The notes beneath the pieces were generated by a model. The model searched no databases and was not told the origin of the DNA. It was given only the letters and a program-made list of their open reading frames with translations. Shown one piece after another: positions 45,660-56,477 of a DNA stretch of 61,927 nt. Source of the DNA: an uncultured Alphaproteobacteria bacterium. Its GTDB lineage: Bacteria > Pseudomonadota > Alphaproteobacteria > HIMB59. A program made the position numbers and the translations under genes. The stretch lies in assembly GCA_902599405.1 (NCBI GenBank), contig CACKFO010000010.1, positions 1 through 61,927 of the forward strand, in the 5' to 3' direction. How positions within the stretch are numbered: the first letter of the stretch is position 1; each line of letters starts with the position of its first letter.

Positions 45660-47411
45660 CTAAATACTTTTTTCAAACTCATCTATTAGACCTGAGATCA
45701 TTGAGAGTCCTTTCTCCCAACTATTTTTTTGTTTGAGGTCTACATTAAAAGGCTTCAAAACATCACTATAGTGTTTCGAGCCACCACTTTTTAGAAGATT
45801 AATGTAACTTTCCTTAAAATTTGGAAGGCCCTCATCATAAAGTTGAATCAAAATATTTACTAAACAATCTCCAAAAGCATATGCATATACATAAAAAGGA
45901 GTATGAATAAAATGAGGTATGTATGTCCAAAAATATTTATAACCATCTGTTAATTCAATATTAGGACCAAGACTTTCTGATTGTGTTTTCATCCAAAAAT
46001 CACAAAGTTGATCAGATGATAACTCTCCTTTTTTTCTCTCATTGTGAACTAACTTTTCAAATTCAAAAAATGATATTTGCCTGATAACAGTATTAATCAT
46101 GTCCTCTATTTTTGATGCTAAAAGATATTTTCTGGCACTCTTATCACTATCTTGAAGTAGTGTTCTAAAAGTCATCATCTCTCCAAAAACACTTGCTGTC
46201 TCTGCTAGAGTAAGAGGAGTGCTTGATAACAATAAACCTTGTTTAGCAGACAAATATTGGTGACATCCATGTCCAAGTTCATGAGCTAATGTCATTACAT
46301 CTCTGGTTTTACCGTGGAAGTTTGTCAAAATGTAAGGGTGAATTGAAGGAATTGTAGAAGCTGCAAATGCTCCTGGAGATTTACCTGATTTTAATTCTGC
46401 ATCAATCCAACTGTTATTAAAAAATAATAATACAATATCTTTAAAACTTTTATCAAAGTTAGCATATGAGCGGATTACAATATCTTTTGCCTCAGACCAA
46501 TTTATTTTTTTATTAGGTGAGTCAGGATAAGGCGCATTTCTATCCCAATAATTAAGTTTTTCTTGATTAAAAAGTTTGGCTTTAATTTTATAGTATCGAT
46601 GTGAAATATTCTTGTAATTGGAAGTAACACTTTCAGTTAGTGCCTCAACGACTTCATTTTCAACATTATTCGCTAAATTTCTTGAGTCTGTTGGAGATTT
46701 ATATTTTCTCCACTTATCATTGGTAATTTTATCTTTTGCGAGAGTGTTTGTGATAAATGAAAAAGTTTTTACATTCGATTTAAAAACATCTTCAATACTT
46801 TTAGCTGCTTTTTTTCTGGTAGTTGCATTATGATCAGATAATAAATTTAAAGCTTCTGAACTATTTAAATTTTTATCATCGATTTTAAATTTTAAATCAT
46901 TTATTTGTTCTTCAAAGAATCTAACCCATGAAGAGTTAGAGGTTAAATTCTTATCAAGGAAAATCATCTCACTCTTTTCATCAAGTTGATGTTGTTTATA
47001 TCGACGAATATTAGTTAACCAATTTTTATATTTGCCAGCATTTGATATAAATTTTTCAAAATCTTGGTCACTTGTAGCATTTATTTCGTTCGTAAAAAAA
47101 ATCAAGTTTGAAGATATCTCTGTAAGTTTTTCATTTATACCTTGATAGAATTGAACGGTCTCTTGGTCGTTCATATTTGTTGCGTATATCAAAAAAGCAA
47201 AATTTCCAAGCTTGTCACCAAGTTCATTACCGTCCTCATACTCTTTTATGATGCTTTCGAGGTTTTGAGCTTGAATAACTAATTGACCTTTATATTTTTT
47301 GTTAAAAGATTTAGAAAAATTTCTGTATTTTTCGAGATCAAGATCAATTCCTTCATCATTTATAGAAGAGTAAAAATCTCCTAAATTCCAGTTCGGCAAT
47401 TTCTCGGTCAT
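45660..47411 (-). CDS. pepF: M3-family oligoendopeptidase (PepF type)
   Basis: 583 residues. The zinc motif HELGH is at His377-Glu378-xx-His381, followed by the third ligand Glu in LAETASVFGEMM. The N-terminal part and the C-terminal YTYIPHFIHTPFYVYAYAFG are typical of the PepF/M3B branch, a cytoplasmic enzyme that cuts short peptides. The gene lies 5 bases after the DUF1244 gene in the same run. Confidence 0.93.
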   Translation of the reverse strand: MTEKLPNWNLGDFYSSINDEGIDLDLEKYRNFSKSFNKKYKGQLVIQAQNLESIIKEYEDGNELGDKLGNFAFLIYATNMNDQETVQFYQGINEKLTEISSNLIFFTNEINATSDQDFEKFISNAGKYKNWLTNIRRYKQHQLDEKSEMIFLDKNLTSNSSWVRFFEEQINDLKFKIDDKNLNSSEALNLLSDHNATTRKKAAKSIEDVFKSNVKTFSFITNTLAKDKITNDKWRKYKSPTDSRNLANNVENEVVEALTESVTSNYKNISHRYYKIKAKLFNQEKLNYWDRNAPYPDSPNKKINWSEAKDIVIRSYANFDKSFKDIVLLFFNNSWIDAELKSGKSPGAFAASTIPSIHPYILTNFHGKTRDVMTLAHELGHGCHQYLSAKQGLLLSSTPLTLAETASVFGEMMTFRTLLQDSDKSARKYLLASKIEDMINTVIRQISFFEFEKLVHNERKKGELSSDQLCDFWMKTQSESLGPNIELTDGYKYFWTYIPHFIHTPFYVYAYAFGDCLVNILIQLYDEGLPNFKESYINLLKSGGSKHYSDVLKPFNVDLKQKNSWEKGLSMISGLIDEFEKSI

Positions 47412-47416
47412 CTAAA

Positions 47417-47710
47417 TTATTTTTTTTTAAATTGTTCTATTTGTTCTTTTGTTGCCTCTGATTGATATTTACTTTTCCATTCAGAGTAAGCCATTCCATA
47501 AATAATCTTTCTTGATTCCTCATAGTCTAGATCATAGTTTTCCTCTTTTGCATATTTTACATACCATTTTGATAAACAATTTCTGCAAAACCCACTAAGA
47601 TTCATCAGGTCAATATTTTGTACATCAGTCCTATCTCTTAAATGATTAATTAAATGATCAAGCACATTAGCTTTAATTTTGTACTCTTGTTCTTTTGATA
47701 TTTTACTCAT
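47417..47710 (-). CDS. DUF1244 protein
   Basis: 97 residues. The family motif GFCRNCLSKWYVKYA is exact, with the paired cysteines; the rest is helical and ends in an acidic-basic tail. Members are widespread in alpha- and gammaproteobacteria and of unknown function. It is the first gene of the DUF1244 - pepF - ABC1 kinase run, divergent from pyk (47 bases). Confidence 0.93.
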   Translation of the reverse strand: MSKISKEQEYKIKANVLDHLINHLRDRTDVQNIDLMNLSGFCRNCLSKWYVKYAKEENYDLDYEESRKIIYGMAYSEWKSKYQSEATKEQIEQFKKK

Positions 47711-47757
47711 GGTAATTTACTAATATCATGTTATTTATTAATTTCTAAACAAATCAA

Positions 47758-49194
47758 ATGAAACTAAGAAACCGTAAAGCCAAAATTGTTGCAACTTTAG
47801 GACCAGCCTGTGAGACAGAACAAACTATTGAAAAATTATTTTTATCTGGTGCTGACGTATTTCGTCTAAATTTTAGTCATGGTGACCATGAGGATCACAA
47901 AAAAAAAGTCAAAATTATTCGAAATTTAGAAAAAAAACATAATCGTTATATTTGTATTTTAGGTGACTTGCAGGGTCCCAAATTCAGAGTTGGTAGATTT
48001 CTAAATGTTAAAGAACAACTAAAAAAAAACCAAATATTTACTTTTGACCAAAATAAAAAAGATGGTGATAGTTCTCGAGTCTACTTGCCTCATAAAGAAA
48101 TTTTCAAATCTATAGCAATAGGGCAAAGGCTGTTAGTAAATGATGGTAAGGTAAGGTTAAAAGTAAAATCAAAATCTTCTTCTGCAATTAAATGCGTTGT
48201 AACAGATGGTGGAGAAATTTCAAATAACAAAGGATTAAATATTCCAGATACAAAACTTGATTTAAAAATAATTACTCCAAAAGATAAAAAAGATTTAGAG
48301 CTAGCTATTAAACTTGATGTTGATTGGATTGCTCTTTCATTTATTCAAACTACAAAAGATTTATTAACAGCAAAAAAACTTATTCCTGCAAAATTTAAAG
48401 TAATGGTTAAAGTAGAAAAACCGTCTGCCATGGAAGAAATTGAGTCAATAACTGAAAATTCTGATGGAATTATGGTTGCTAGAGGAGACCTAGGTGTAGA
48501 AACTAATCCAGAAGATGTGCCAATTCATCAAAGAACAATGGTAGCTGCTTGTAGGAAATATGGAAAGCCGTGTATTGTTGCAACCCAAATGCTTGAGAGT
48601 ATGATTGACTCGCCTACACCGACAAGGGCAGAGGCCTCTGATGTTGCTACAGCAGTATTTCAAGGAGTAGACGCTGTAATGTTATCTGCAGAGTCAGCTG
48701 CTGGTAATTATCCTAAAGAGTCTGTAGAAATGATGGATAAAATTATAAAACGTGTTGAAAGTGATCCTAAATATTTAGCTAATATTCAAAATTACAATTT
48801 AAATATGGTAAAAACATCAACAGAGGCTATTGCTACTGCAGCACTTGAAGTAGCCAGCATTGCTGAATGCAATTGCATCGCAACATTCTCTCAATCAGGA
48901 AGATCTATTTTAAGAGTCGCAAGGATGAGGCCTGATGTGACCTTAATAGGATTAACAACTAATAAAAAAGTTGCTCGTCAAAATACATTAACTTGGGGTA
49001 CTTTTATGGATGTTGTTGATGAAATTTCCTCATCAACTGAGATGGTTGACCGTGCCTGTAAAATCGCAAAAGTAAGAAAAATTCTAAAACATGGTGAAAA
49101 AATAATAATCACAGCTGGAGTTCCTTTTGGAAAAGTTGGAAGTACAAATATTCTTCGAATAGCTAAAATTATTTCTAATAGTAAATTAACTTAA
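47758..49194 (+). CDS. pyk: Pyruvate kinase
   Basis: 478 residues. The opening KIVATLGPACETEQTIEKLF, DLQGPKFRVG, the K-containing KVEKPSAMEEIESI and the metal loop MVARGDLGVE are diagnostic, followed by the QMLESMI region and a C-terminal domain. It makes ATP and pyruvate from phosphoenolpyruvate. The last 9 bases overlap the end of the convergent aspartate aminotransferase gene. Confidence 0.97.
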   Translation: MKLRNRKAKIVATLGPACETEQTIEKLFLSGADVFRLNFSHGDHEDHKKKVKIIRNLEKKHNRYICILGDLQGPKFRVGRFLNVKEQLKKNQIFTFDQNKKDGDSSRVYLPHKEIFKSIAIGQRLLVNDGKVRLKVKSKSSSAIKCVVTDGGEISNNKGLNIPDTKLDLKIITPKDKKDLELAIKLDVDWIALSFIQTTKDLLTAKKLIPAKFKVMVKVEKPSAMEEIESITENSDGIMVARGDLGVETNPEDVPIHQRTMVAACRKYGKPCIVATQMLESMIDSPTPTRAEASDVATAVFQGVDAVMLSAESAAGNYPKESVEMMDKIIKRVESDPKYLANIQNYNLNMVKTSTEAIATAALEVASIAECNCIATFSQSGRSILRVARMRPDVTLIGLTTNKKVARQNTLTWGTFMDVVDEISSSTEMVDRACKIAKVRKILKHGEKIIITAGVPFGKVGSTNILRIAKIISNSKLT

Positions 49195-50382
49195 TTTAGA
49201 ACAAGCAGTTTTAATTCTTTGGCAGGCATCCTCTAATATTGAGTCAGAGGTTGCATAAGATATTCTAAAGAAACCCTCTAGCCCAAATGCAGAACCTTGT
49301 ACACCTGCAACACCCACCTCTTCAAGAAGATAATCCATAAAGTCACCATCAGTTAAGAGTTTTTTACCAGACTCCGTTGTCTTACCTAAAACTCCTTTGC
49401 ATGAAGCAAAAACGTAAAAAGCACCCTCAGGAGTTCTGCAAGACAATCCAGGTGTTTCATTTAAATGTTTTACAACTAAATTACGCCTTCTTAGAAAAGA
49501 TTCATTGTTTGATATGATAAAACTTTGATCACCATTTAATGCCTCAACAGAAGCCGCCATTGATATTGATGCTGTTGAAGATACGTTTTGTGATTGAACT
49601 TTGTTCATTGCATTGATGAGACTGACTGGACCTGCTGCGTAGCCTACTCTCCAGCCTGTCATACAATAAGACTTGGATAATCCATTCATCGTTAACGTTC
49701 TTTCTTTTAAAAATGGGCAAACTTCAGCTATTGTTTTGAAATCATTGGTGTCGTAAACAATCTTTTCATAAATATCATCTGATAAAATGTAAATATTTTC
49801 ATAACTTTTAAGAACATCTCCTATAGCAACCAATTCCTCTTTGGTATACATAGATCCAGTCGGATTACTTGGGCTATTTAGCATCAGCCATTTTGTTTTT
49901 GAAGATATATTTTTCTCCAAATCCTCAGGTGTAATTTTAAAACCATTTTGCTCACCACACTCAACAATTATAGGTTTTCCATCATTTAAAATTACAATAT
50001 CGGGGTAACTCACCCAATATGGAGCAGGGATTATAACTTCATCACCTTGATTAATAGTTGCTGAGAAAGCATTATAAATTATATGCTTTCCACCAACCCC
50101 AACTGTAATATTACCAAGTTCATAATCTAAGTTATTATCTCTTTGAAATTTTTTTTGAATTGCGACTTGCAGGTCTGGTGTTCCTTTACCTGGTACATAC
50201 TTAGTAAAACCCTTATTTATGGCCTCAATAGCTGCGCTTTTGATGTGATCAGGTGTATCAAAATCTGGTTCTCCGGCTGCTAAAACAATCACATCCTTTC
50301 CAGATCTTTTCAGTTCCTGGGCCTTCATATTGGTAGCTATTGTTAATGATGGTTTTATGTTATTTACTCTATTTGAAATCAT
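49186..50382 (-). CDS. aspC: Aspartate aminotransferase, class I PLP enzyme (Ib type)
   Basis: 398 residues. The PLP lysine is Lys237 in NGLSKSYCMTGWRVGY, and the substrate motif SPSNPTGSMYT lies at about 170-180. N-terminal KPSLTIATNMKAQEL is the alphaproteobacterial Ib pattern (AspC/AatA). It transfers amino groups between aspartate and 2-oxoglutarate. It is divergent from uvrB (47-base gap). Confidence 0.92.
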   Translation of the reverse strand: MISNRVNNIKPSLTIATNMKAQELKRSGKDVIVLAAGEPDFDTPDHIKSAAIEAINKGFTKYVPGKGTPDLQVAIQKKFQRDNNLDYELGNITVGVGGKHIIYNAFSATINQGDEVIIPAPYWVSYPDIVILNDGKPIIVECGEQNGFKITPEDLEKNISSKTKWLMLNSPSNPTGSMYTKEELVAIGDVLKSYENIYILSDDIYEKIVYDTNDFKTIAEVCPFLKERTLTMNGLSKSYCMTGWRVGYAAGPVSLINAMNKVQSQNVSSTASISMAASVEALNGDQSFIISNNESFLRRRNLVVKHLNETPGLSCRTPEGAFYVFASCKGVLGKTTESGKKLLTDGDFMDYLLEEVGVAGVQGSAFGLEGFFRISYATSDSILEDACQRIKTACSKLS

Positions 50383-50429
50383 TTTTTTTATTTAGTTATC
50401 TATAAACTTATTTATAAATTTCTACAAGT

Positions 50430-52412
50430 ATGCCATTTAAAATAGTAAGTGAAAATAAACCTAAAGGAGATCAGCCTCAAGCAATTAAAAAATTGATTGA
50501 TGGTTTAGAAAAAAGGAAACAAAGCCAAGTATTATTGGGTGTAACCGGCTCTGGGAAAACTTTTACAATTGCAAATGTTATTGAAAAATATAACAGACCA
50601 ACATTGATTATGGCTCCAAATAAGACCTTGGCTGCTCAATTATATGAGGAGTTAAAAGTATTGTTTCCTAAAAATGCAGTTGAGTATTTTGTGAGTTATT
50701 ATGATTATTATCAACCAGAAGCTTATGTACCTCGGTCAGATACATTCATAGAAAAAGAGTCCTCTATAAATGAGCAAATAGATCGTTTTAGACACTCAGC
50801 AACTAGATCATTAGTAGAAAGAGAAGATGTAATTATTGTAGCAAGTGTTTCATGTATATACGGCATCGGGTCCGTTGACTCTTACTCTAAAATGACTTTA
50901 GAAATAAAAAAAGGACAGAACATTAATTTAATGGAGTTCCTGAGAGAATTAGTAGAGTTACAGTATAAAAGAAATAATATTGATTTTAGAAGAGGTATGT
51001 TTCGAGTAACTGGAGATCGGGTTGATGTTTTTCCTGCACATTTAGAGGATATAGCTTGGAGGATAAGTTTTTTTGGAGACGAGGTGGAAGATATTAAAGA
51101 GTTTGATCCTCTCACAGGTGAATTCATTCAAAGCTTCGAAGAAGTAAAAATCTTTGCAAATAGTCATTACATTACTCCAAAACCACGATTAGAGAACGCT
51201 ATTAAAGAAATTAAGAAAGATTTAAAAATAAGACTAGAAGAGTTTGATAAGGAAAAAAAGTTGCTTGAATTTCAAAGATTAAAAGAGAGAACTAATTTTG
51301 ATTTGGAAATGATACAGGCAACGGGAACATGTTCAGGAATTGAGAATTATTCGAGATATTTAAGTGGAAGACAACCTGGTGAACCACCACCAACTCTATA
51401 CGAGTTTATTCCAGAAAACTCGCTTCTTATAATTGATGAGTCTCATGTATCCGTGCCTCAAATAAATGGAATGTATAAAGGTGACCGATCTAGAAAAAAA
51501 ACTTTATCAGATTATGGATTTAGACTTCCATCTGCATTGGATAATCGACCTTTAACTTTTGAAGAATGGAATATGATGCGTCCTCCTACTATTTTTTTAT
51601 CTGCAACTCCTGGCCCATGGGAATTGAATGAAGTCGAAAATGAGTATGTTGAACAAATCATACGACCCACAGGTCTAATTGATCCTGAGTGTGTGATCAA
51701 AACAACTGTCAATCAAGTGGAAGATTTGATGGGTGAAATTAAAATAACACTCAATAATAAAAATAGAGTATTGATTACAACTCTTACAAAAAAAAATGCC
51801 GAGGACTTAACCAATTACTTAAAAGAACATAATTTAAAGGTTGAATATATGCATTCTGATGTTGAGACTATTGATAGAATAAAACTTATTCGCTCTTTAA
51901 GAATTGGGGAGATTGATATTTTAATTGGTATTAATTTACTCAGAGAAGGTCTAGATATTCCTGAGTGTGGTTTAGTCGCCATTCTTGACGCTGACAAAGA
52001 GGGTTATTTAAGGTCAAAAACTAGTTTGGTCCAAACTATAGGTCGTGCAGCCAGAAATATAGATGGAAAGGTGATTTTATATGCAGATGTATTAACTAAA
52101 AGTATTAAAGCAGCTCTTGAGGAAACAAAATACAGAAAAAATAAACAAATTGAATTTAATAAGAAAAATAACATTACCCCTCAATCAGTGAAAAGAAATA
52201 TTGGTGAAATTATCGAGAGCATCTATGAAAAAGATAGCTATACTGTGGGTACATCTGAAATTGATAAATTGAGTCCTAATAAATTTGAAAAACATGTTCA
52301 AAAATTAGAGAAAAAAATGTTATCTGCAGCTGAAAATTTAGATTTTGAAAAAGCTGCAATGTTCAGAGATGAGATAAGGAAACTTAAAAAAGATCAAATG
52401 GGTGTGAATTGA
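50430..52412 (+). CDS. uvrB: Excinuclease ABC subunit UvrB
   Basis: 660 residues. Walker A GVTGSGKT at residues 37-44, the beta-hairpin region [20 protein letters not shown], helicase motifs SATPGPWEL, and a C-terminal UVR domain ([25 protein letters not shown]). It verifies damage and loads UvrC in nucleotide excision repair. Its stop overlaps the TTG start of the next gene by 4 bases. Confidence 0.97.
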   Translation: MPFKIVSENKPKGDQPQAIKKLIDGLEKRKQSQVLLGVTGSGKTFTIANVIEKYNRPTLIMAPNKTLAAQLYEELKVLFPKNAVEYFVSYYDYYQPEAYVPRSDTFIEKESSINEQIDRFRHSATRSLVEREDVIIVASVSCIYGIGSVDSYSKMTLEIKKGQNINLMEFLRELVELQYKRNNIDFRRGMFRVTGDRVDVFPAHLEDIAWRISFFGDEVEDIKEFDPLTGEFIQSFEEVKIFANSHYITPKPRLENAIKEIKKDLKIRLEEFDKEKKLLEFQRLKERTNFDLEMIQATGTCSGIENYSRYLSGRQPGEPPPTLYEFIPENSLLIIDESHVSVPQINGMYKGDRSRKKTLSDYGFRLPSALDNRPLTFEEWNMMRPPTIFLSATPGPWELNEVENEYVEQIIRPTGLIDPECVIKTTVNQVEDLMGEIKITLNNKNRVLITTLTKKNAEDLTNYLKEHNLKVEYMHSDVETIDRIKLIRSLRIGEIDILIGINLLREGLDIPECGLVAILDADKEGYLRSKTSLVQTIGRAARNIDGKVILYADVLTKSIKAALEETKYRKNKQIEFNKKNNITPQSVKRNIGEIIESIYEKDSYTVGTSEIDKLSPNKFEKHVQKLEKKMLSAAENLDFEKAAMFRDEIRKLKKDQMGVN

Positions 52413-53335
52413 TTGAGAGTTTATTAGGAGTATTAATAAGTCTTGCTCTATTAATATGGTCATGTGATTTTGCAATAAAAAATTCAATATTAGTCTCACA
52501 CGTTTATAAAATTAGGCCAATCCTTGTTGGAATATTTATTATAGCTATTGGCACTTCCCTCCCTGAGTTTGCAGCAACATTTCAAGCATTAAAGTTAAAT
52601 TCTGTGGGAATAGTAGCAGGTAATCTTGTTGGAAGTAATATTGCAAATATTTTATTGGTAGGGGGTATCATGTTATATCCCATTACTAGGTTAGTAACTG
52701 ATAAAAGGGATAAAAGTACTTTTTTATTTTTTTTAATTTTTTCAATCGTTTTTTTTATTTTCATAATATTTAATTTTAATATTGGCTACACATACGGTGT
52801 TTTACTTTTTGGATTACTTTGTTTTTTTATTTATTTTGAATTAAAAAAACCAATTGATGAAACTAACACAATATCCGAGATAAAACATACTTCATCTTTT
52901 TTTATTATTTTAAAAATAATATTAGCATTTATAGCTTTATTTTTTAGTTCTAAGTATTTTATTGTTTATGCAAAAGATTTAACTAGCATATTTGGTGTTG
53001 CAGAAACTACGATTGGAATAACAATTGTTGCTTTTGGTACTTCTTTGCCTGAGGTAATTGCAACAATTGTATCAATTGTGAAAAAACAAAATAATTTGGC
53101 AATTGGAAATATTCTCGGATCAAATATTGCCAACATATTTGGAATAACGATTATTGCTGTGCTAATTAATGGAAATATAAATTTTTATGAATTACTTAGT
53201 CAAATTGATAAATGGCTATTTTTAGTGACTTCTTTATTATTTTTTATAATTATTTCTTTAAAATTAGCTGGAAAATTAATTTCTCTTAGCTTTATATTAG
53301 CCTATATGATCTATTTTGTGTTCCTATATTTGTAG
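52409..53335 (+). CDS. Cation/Ca2+ (CaCA) exchanger, YrbG-like
   Basis: 308 residues starting at TTG, overlapping the uvrB stop. Two inverted alpha-repeats are clear: [15 protein letters not shown] with [15 protein letters not shown] near the N-terminus, and [14 protein letters not shown] with [14 protein letters not shown] in the second half. About ten membrane helices. This is the YrbG/CaCA layout of sodium- or proton-driven calcium exchange. Confidence 0.93.
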   Translation: MIESLLGVLISLALLIWSCDFAIKNSILVSHVYKIRPILVGIFIIAIGTSLPEFAATFQALKLNSVGIVAGNLVGSNIANILLVGGIMLYPITRLVTDKRDKSTFLFFLIFSIVFFIFIIFNFNIGYTYGVLLFGLLCFFIYFELKKPIDETNTISEIKHTSSFFIILKIILAFIALFFSSKYFIVYAKDLTSIFGVAETTIGITIVAFGTSLPEVIATIVSIVKKQNNLAIGNILGSNIANIFGITIIAVLINGNINFYELLSQIDKWLFLVTSLLFFIIISLKLAGKLISLSFILAYMIYFVFLYL

Positions 53336-53344
53336 AATGAATAA

Positions 53345-55537
53345 ATGAAAAAATTAAAAGTCCTAATACCCATAGCAATACTTTTAATTTTAGTGATTTT
53401 ATTTGGACTTAGTTTTCTAAGATTGCCTATAAATATTTTATCTCAAGAAATGGTCGAAAGAGAAACTAAAGGTTTTGTTACATTGAACAGTTTATCAAAT
53501 CAAACTTTAAAAATTATGCCTAAACCAATTCTCTCTATAGATAATTCAAATTTCAAAATTAATCATTATTTAATCCAAACTGATTTTGCAGCTTCTGATA
53601 TTGAAATTTCTAGATCTATTTTTAACGCAGATGATATTTCAATTACACTCAACCAAGCAAGAATAGAAAATATAAATTCAAATTTTGTTAATAATGCTAT
53701 TTTACTAGAGGGTGATATCGATAATTTAAAATTAAAGATCTCTAACGAGGGCAATAATACAAGAATAATATCAAATAAATTTAAATATAAAGGCTCTGAT
53801 TTACATTTTGATATTTATACAACTGACTCAGAAATAAATAAAATTGATTTTTCCATAGAAAATCTGGAAATAGATGAACTAGTATTACTTTTAGGGGAAA
53901 ATTACCAGGAGGTTTTAAAAAAAATAAATTTTCAAAATCTTGACATAAAAGGTGAATATGTAAAAGAAAATTTAAATATTGAAGACTTAGTTATTACTTT
54001 AGCTGACAAATCACAAATTAATATTGAGGGTAATATCAATTTAAGCAATTTCATTAGATCTGATTTATCAATTAGAGTTCAAAATATCTCTTCAGATAAT
54101 TTATTTCAAATGATTAGTAATATAAATATTTTCAATGAAATTATAGACATTCCTCAAGGAATAATTGAAACTTTTGATTTAAACTACAATTCAAATAATT
54201 TAACTATAAATAAAATCTTGTATGTCTCTGATCAAGGAACAAACTTAGATTTAAACGGAACTGTTGAAAATCTTGATTTTTATAATGCTAACTTTAATGC
54301 TAGTCTTAACTCTAATTCCAAAGATGACTTATCAGTATTATTAGAATTTTTACCTTATTCGGAATTGGTAAAGCAATTTGAATTTGATGAAATTGAATTA
54401 TACACCAATTTCGCAAATAATATTTTCACAATTGATCAAATAAATATAACTAATAAGGATGAAAATATTATTCAAATTAGCGGCACTTACGGGCTTGATG
54501 ATATCAATAGTCTACAATTAGATATTCAATTAAACCGGTTTAGACAATTTGAGTTAATTCCATCTGACTCATTAATTAGATTATTAAAAACATTAAATAC
54601 GGAACATATCAACGCGAGAGGACTTATAAATGGCTCAAATTTAGCTATTGAAGATCTTCAATTTATTAATTTGGAAGGTTCAAATTTATTTATTGACGGT
54701 AATTTAGATCTTAATAATTTTAATAATGCCTCTTTGAATATTGGAATTGAAAATTTAAATAAAAAAGAACTATTAAATATCATCTCTGAATTAACTGAAG
54801 AAGATTTTACGAATATTGTGGATCTTGTTGACTTTGATTATTTAGAGTCAAACTTATACGTTGATCCAGTCAATGATCTATTTTTGATAGAAAATTTAGA
54901 TCTAGTAAATAAAGATAAAATTTCAAATATTTCTGGATCAATTAAAAATCAGATGTTTACTGGCACAATCGAATTAAATGATTTAAATTTATCTAATTTA
55001 GATCGTTTATTTTTGAATACTTCTCGTATTAAAGGAAAAATTAACCTATCTTTAATTGTCTCTGAACCTGTCAATCTTAAAAATATTAAAAATATATCTG
55101 GAAACATATATGGTGATATTAATGTTAATATTACTGAAGAGGAATTTGCACTATTTTTATTTATTCAATCTCTATCGCAAGACATTGAGGATTTTGAACA
55201 AATTAATGAATTATTAAACACATTAGCAAATTCTTTCATTAATCAAAGTAGTTCTATTTCTGGACAAATTTCAAATAATAATTTGAATGAATTGAAAATT
55301 AAAAACTTAATTTTAACATCACCAGACGGAGAGACTTTAGAGGCAGAATTAGAATTAGCTTTAAGTAATTTTAAAATTACAATTTTTGATATTATTGACA
55401 ATGAGGATTTTGTTATAAAATATCAAAATGGAAATTATTCCTATGAAAGAGTCATACCTGATGGGACTATAAAAAAACCTATAGAAGATTTAATTCAAAA
55501 AAATATAAATAAGCTTTTTGAAAATTTATTTCAGTGA
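53345..55537 (+). CDS. AsmA-like envelope protein
   Basis: 730 residues with one N-terminal membrane segment (about 5-27), then a very long beta-rich periplasmic region made of repeated strand-turn units (for example IEGNINLSNF, ISGTYGLDDINS, IDGNLDLNNF), and a C-terminal part with SISGQISNNNLNELKIKNL. The repeated pattern fits the AsmA/TamB/YhdP group of bridge-like phospholipid transport proteins. It follows the CaCA exchanger by 9 bases and its 3' end overlaps gshB (convergent) by 12 bases. The family call is by pattern and could be revised. Confidence 0.72.
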   Translation: MKKLKVLIPIAILLILVILFGLSFLRLPINILSQEMVERETKGFVTLNSLSNQTLKIMPKPILSIDNSNFKINHYLIQTDFAASDIEISRSIFNADDISITLNQARIENINSNFVNNAILLEGDIDNLKLKISNEGNNTRIISNKFKYKGSDLHFDIYTTDSEINKIDFSIENLEIDELVLLLGENYQEVLKKINFQNLDIKGEYVKENLNIEDLVITLADKSQINIEGNINLSNFIRSDLSIRVQNISSDNLFQMISNINIFNEIIDIPQGIIETFDLNYNSNNLTINKILYVSDQGTNLDLNGTVENLDFYNANFNASLNSNSKDDLSVLLEFLPYSELVKQFEFDEIELYTNFANNIFTIDQINITNKDENIIQISGTYGLDDINSLQLDIQLNRFRQFELIPSDSLIRLLKTLNTEHINARGLINGSNLAIEDLQFINLEGSNLFIDGNLDLNNFNNASLNIGIENLNKKELLNIISELTEEDFTNIVDLVDFDYLESNLYVDPVNDLFLIENLDLVNKDKISNISGSIKNQMFTGTIELNDLNLSNLDRLFLNTSRIKGKINLSLIVSEPVNLKNIKNISGNIYGDINVNITEEEFALFLFIQSLSQDIEDFEQINELLNTLANSFINQSSSISGQISNNNLNELKIKNLILTSPDGETLEAELELALSNFKITIFDIIDNEDFVIKYQNGNYSYERVIPDGTIKKPIEDLIQKNINKLFENLFQ

Positions 55538-56470
55538 TCTTAAAACAAAATCAATAATATCTTTTTCAATCTTACTTTTATTTAATCTGTTGATTTCTTG
55601 AATTCCAGTGGGAGATGTAATATTTATTTCTGTTAAATAGCCATCTATCACATCAATACCAACAAAAAATAATTTTTTTTTCACCAAAAATGATTTTATT
55701 TTTTTACAAATGTACTTATCTTTGTCAGTGATATTGGTTTCTACTGCCCTTCCACCTGCATGAAAATTTGCCTTTATGCTATTAGTTCTAGGCACTCTTA
55801 ATACAGCTCCAGCAATGTCCCCGTTTATGAGAATAATTCTTTTGTCTCCTTTTTTGAAATTTTTAAGGAATCTTTGAATAATTACTGGGCAATTCGAAAA
55901 TTTTTTTAAGTAATTTTTTAAGAACGTACTGAGATTAGTCTTATTATGGCTAATTTTTTGAATTCCTAATCCTCCATTTCCATAAGCGGGTTTTATAATA
56001 ACCTCTTTATTCTTCTTAATAAACTTTATGATGGCTTCTATATTTGATGATATTAACGTAGGGGGAGTTAATTCTGGGAAGTTCATCATAATATGTTTTT
56101 CTGGGTAGTTCCTAATCTCCTTTGCATTATTTAAAATTAAAGGTTTTTTTAATTGATCTAATAAATAGGTATTAGAAATATAATTTAAATCGAAGGGTGG
56201 ATCTTGTCGAATAAAAATGGCATTCATATGTTCTAAATCAATCTCTTTCACGATTTTTCTTTGATACGAAAGCTGATTATTTTTTTTCAAACTTAATCTA
56301 GAAACGTGAGATTTAATTTTATTAACTTTATTAATCTCACTAAATACCCATCTTGGATCATTGTAATAACAATCTATACCTCTATTTAAAGACTCCTTGA
56401 TTAACATATAAGTAGAGTCCTCGTTAATATTTATTTTTTTGGGATCATCCATTTGAAAAAGAAATTTCAT
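55526..56470 (-). CDS. gshB: Glutathione synthetase GshB
   Basis: 314 residues. The N-terminal pre-ATP-grasp domain opens KFLFQMDDPKKININEDSTYMLI, and the ATP-grasp core carries VIIKPAYGNGGLGI and GDKRIILINGDIAGAVLRVP, plus GIDVIDGYLTEINITSPTG. It joins gamma-glutamylcysteine and glycine. It follows the glutamate-cysteine ligase gene by 7 bases, completing glutathione synthesis. Confidence 0.95.
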   Translation of the reverse strand: MKFLFQMDDPKKININEDSTYMLIKESLNRGIDCYYNDPRWVFSEINKVNKIKSHVSRLSLKKNNQLSYQRKIVKEIDLEHMNAIFIRQDPPFDLNYISNTYLLDQLKKPLILNNAKEIRNYPEKHIMMNFPELTPPTLISSNIEAIIKFIKKNKEVIIKPAYGNGGLGIQKISHNKTNLSTFLKNYLKKFSNCPVIIQRFLKNFKKGDKRIILINGDIAGAVLRVPRTNSIKANFHAGGRAVETNITDKDKYICKKIKSFLVKKKLFFVGIDVIDGYLTEINITSPTGIQEINRLNKSKIEKDIIDFVLRSLK

Positions 56471-56477
56471 AGCAAAT